Origin: Taenia hydatigena
Lineage: Eukaryota > Platyhelminthes > Cestoda > Cyclophyllidea > Taeniidae
Assembly (NCBI GenBank): GCA_036345935.2
Contig: JADWOT020001236.1
Coordinates: forward strand, 1 to 64,000
Direction: 5' to 3'
DNA: 64,000 bases
A program made the translations under genes and the position numbers. Below the pieces are notes generated by a model. That model was not told the DNA's origin, ran no database searches, and saw nothing but the letters and a program-made list of their open reading frames with translations. Shown here in pieces: positions 62,454 to 64,000 of the stretch; position 1 is the stretch's first letter; every line of letters begins with the position of its first letter.

Positions 62454-62659
62454 ACACCCATCAGGAAGTAGGGACTTATGAAGGAGAATGTGAGATTGTT
62501 GAGAGCGCAAAAGGCAAAAACGAAGAAGAGGCAGGCCAATATTTCGCCTTCCCAGCAGAGTGATAGCCAAGGCAGTAGCACCGTCAAACATGTGGTGACA
62601 GACATTCATTAATTGATCACTTAAGCAGGTTAAAGTAGTCACCGCTGAGTGGTGCAACA
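62454..62659 (-). CDS. Candidate internal exon, helical repeat-like, unknown protein
   Basis: Acceptor AACTCCCAG, donor GTAATA; 68 complete codons. Product is leucine-rich and helical (VTTLTCLSDQLMNVCHHMFD, ALAITLLGRRNIGLPLLRFC), as in HEAT/ARM-type scaffolds, though no repeat consensus can be assigned. Confidence 0.48.
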
Positions 62660-64000
62660 CTGGGAGTTGGTGGGGACAGAAAATCGCATAGTCAGACGCT
62701 CTGCACTTCCAAAATTCGCAATATCTTCACATATAGAATCACGATGGGGTGAAGAAAGGAGTCAACGTGAGCCATCTTCGGAATGAAGTGGAAAACTATG
62801 ATTTCAGATTCATCCAGCTAAATGAATACCAAATTAGTTCCTGTAACTTGTTCAGTCTTGCTTAATTTCAACTACCTTGCTTAAGATTTTAAGGAATGTG
62901 TACCATCGCTTCATGTACGAGCCACTAAATAGACGGGGTGAAAATATTCTGACTTACCCACATTCAAGCCTCAAAGCTACTCTCCGTCAAAAGTACGGTA
63001 TTGTCATACGTGGATCCTTTTGTTTACCCCAATAAGTGATGCAAATCAAAGGTTGTGCTTATTGCCTCAACTGGGAAAAGACCATGGTGGATGTGGCAGT
63101 GTTTTCGCCCATTCATGTAATGGAGCATCCAGTTGGAGACTCTCAGATAACTTCCAATTTGCTAATGCACCCCGTACATCCAAGGAGGAAACCCCAAAGA
63201 GGAGACTCGCGTAGGTTTAAGTGCAGGTGTCTAATCATTTATTAATTAGATGCAAGCGATAATCAGGAATAAAGGCACTCTATGCCACTCTATGCTTCCT
63301 TTCATTATTCCATACAACACTGCGCTGTTTTACATTCAGATATTGATGTAACCATCCTACTCTCTATTGCTAAGCCAAATTTCACCACCACCACCACCAC
63401 CGAATGTCATTTAGTCGACTACACCCTACACTCTCGCATAAGTAAATGAGCATATTGCAAAAGTCACCCACCGCTAATTGAAATGGGGCTATTGAAGCAT
63501 ATGAAAGGCGAGCAAATGCATCAAGAACTAAGCAATTTGGAAATAGACAAATGTTCCCGTAAACGATATATCGTCACGTCTTCCACAGAAAGAAATCAAC
63601 GACCAATTTTTGAACAACATCCTCGTTTGAGTACCACAGAAGGTTGCGCAGCAGACAGAACTAACCTCGCTCCTGATTACTAGTACATGGGAATAGATGC
63701 GCCCGCGATGTACTTCAACGCAAATCTGCTACGTCTTATGCATCAATGCCCATCATATCACTAACGCGATGGCACGCTAGGAAGCAACTCCATGTTCTGC
63801 GGCGACTTCGGATCCAACGCTGATAGCATGCAAAATTTTGCGCTTTTGTTGAATGATAGCAAGGAGCGCACACCTTTGACCACACACCCAGCCCTTAAAA
63901 TGGCTACCTGTCAGAAGTCTACTTCCACACTCAACCATCGCCACCATCAAATGCATAGCACCCATGGTTCAATTTGTTCATCTTTGTGTCAGATTGCAAA
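62660..64000. other. Mostly non-coding right edge
   Basis: Contains an ACC trinucleotide run at about 63382-63401. Weak open frames at 63036-63210 (plus, donor GTAGGT) and 63965-63777 (minus) are protein-like but unsupported. Confidence 0.35.

Noticed and set aside
1..64000. CRISPR arrays, prophage, operons, reverse transcriptase or integrase genes
   Set aside because: None seen: no regular short spaced repeats, no YxDD-type or integrase motifs in any frame I read, and the gene structure is eukaryotic.

Overview
This is eukaryotic, intron-rich DNA of roughly 40% G+C with no operons or bacterial signals. The best-supported gene is an animal membrane (receptor-type) guanylate cyclase. Several introns are very short (36 to 44 nt), dispersed repeats are old and diverged, and tRNA-derived repeats occur. 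I infer an invertebrate, most plausibly a parasitic flatworm such as a tapeworm, but no single marker in the window proves this.

Region 1 (about 1.19-7.75 kb) is the clearest part. The extracellular, transmembrane and kinase-homology exons of a receptor guanylate cyclase lie on the minus strand (5892 down to 1186). The coiled-coil linker and cyclase catalytic exons lie on the plus strand (5969 to 7746). The two halves point away from each other and are bounded by an uninterrupted 178-bp inverted repeat (1186-1363 and 5893-6070). That repeat holds the end of the kinase-homology exon, a 43-nt intron and the start of the linker exon. Flipping the segment between the repeats would put the domains in normal order with consistent splice phases. 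Either the gene was broken by an inversion with duplicated breakpoints, or the assembly is wrong here.

Region 2 (about 7.75-35.6 kb) is long and sparse. It holds candidate small exons on the minus strand, including a phase-consistent terminal pair at 11772-11666 and 11608-11414 with a membrane-like C-terminus, and a pair around 31.4-31.2 kb with a 36-nt intron. It also holds a dispersed repeat family (19.4, 22.9, 25.9 kb), tRNA-Arg-like remnants, and a decayed segment (28.55-29.25 kb) related to one at 55.70-56.42 kb.

Region 3 (about 35.6-43.7 kb) contains an intron-free, multiply stopped HSP70 pseudogene (35680-36490, plus) and a long minus-strand open exon (37629-37102), plus further minus-strand exon candidates at 40.4 and 43.6-43.3 kb.

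Region 4 (43.7-47.9 kb) is a large palindrome. Two 656-bp arms, with four mismatches noticed near their outer ends, flank a 2.9-kb spacer that carries a degenerate tandem array.

Region 5 (47.9-64 kb) is sparse again, with minus-strand exon candidates at 48.5, 49.4, 53.5, 55.9, 56.4, 57.0, 61.2-61.4 and 62.6 kb and a degenerate tandem repeat at 52.4-53.2 kb. The minus-strand candidates from 11 to 63 kb may belong to one or a few long genes with kilobase-scale introns. I could not identify the product, and each exon taken singly is a modest-confidence call.
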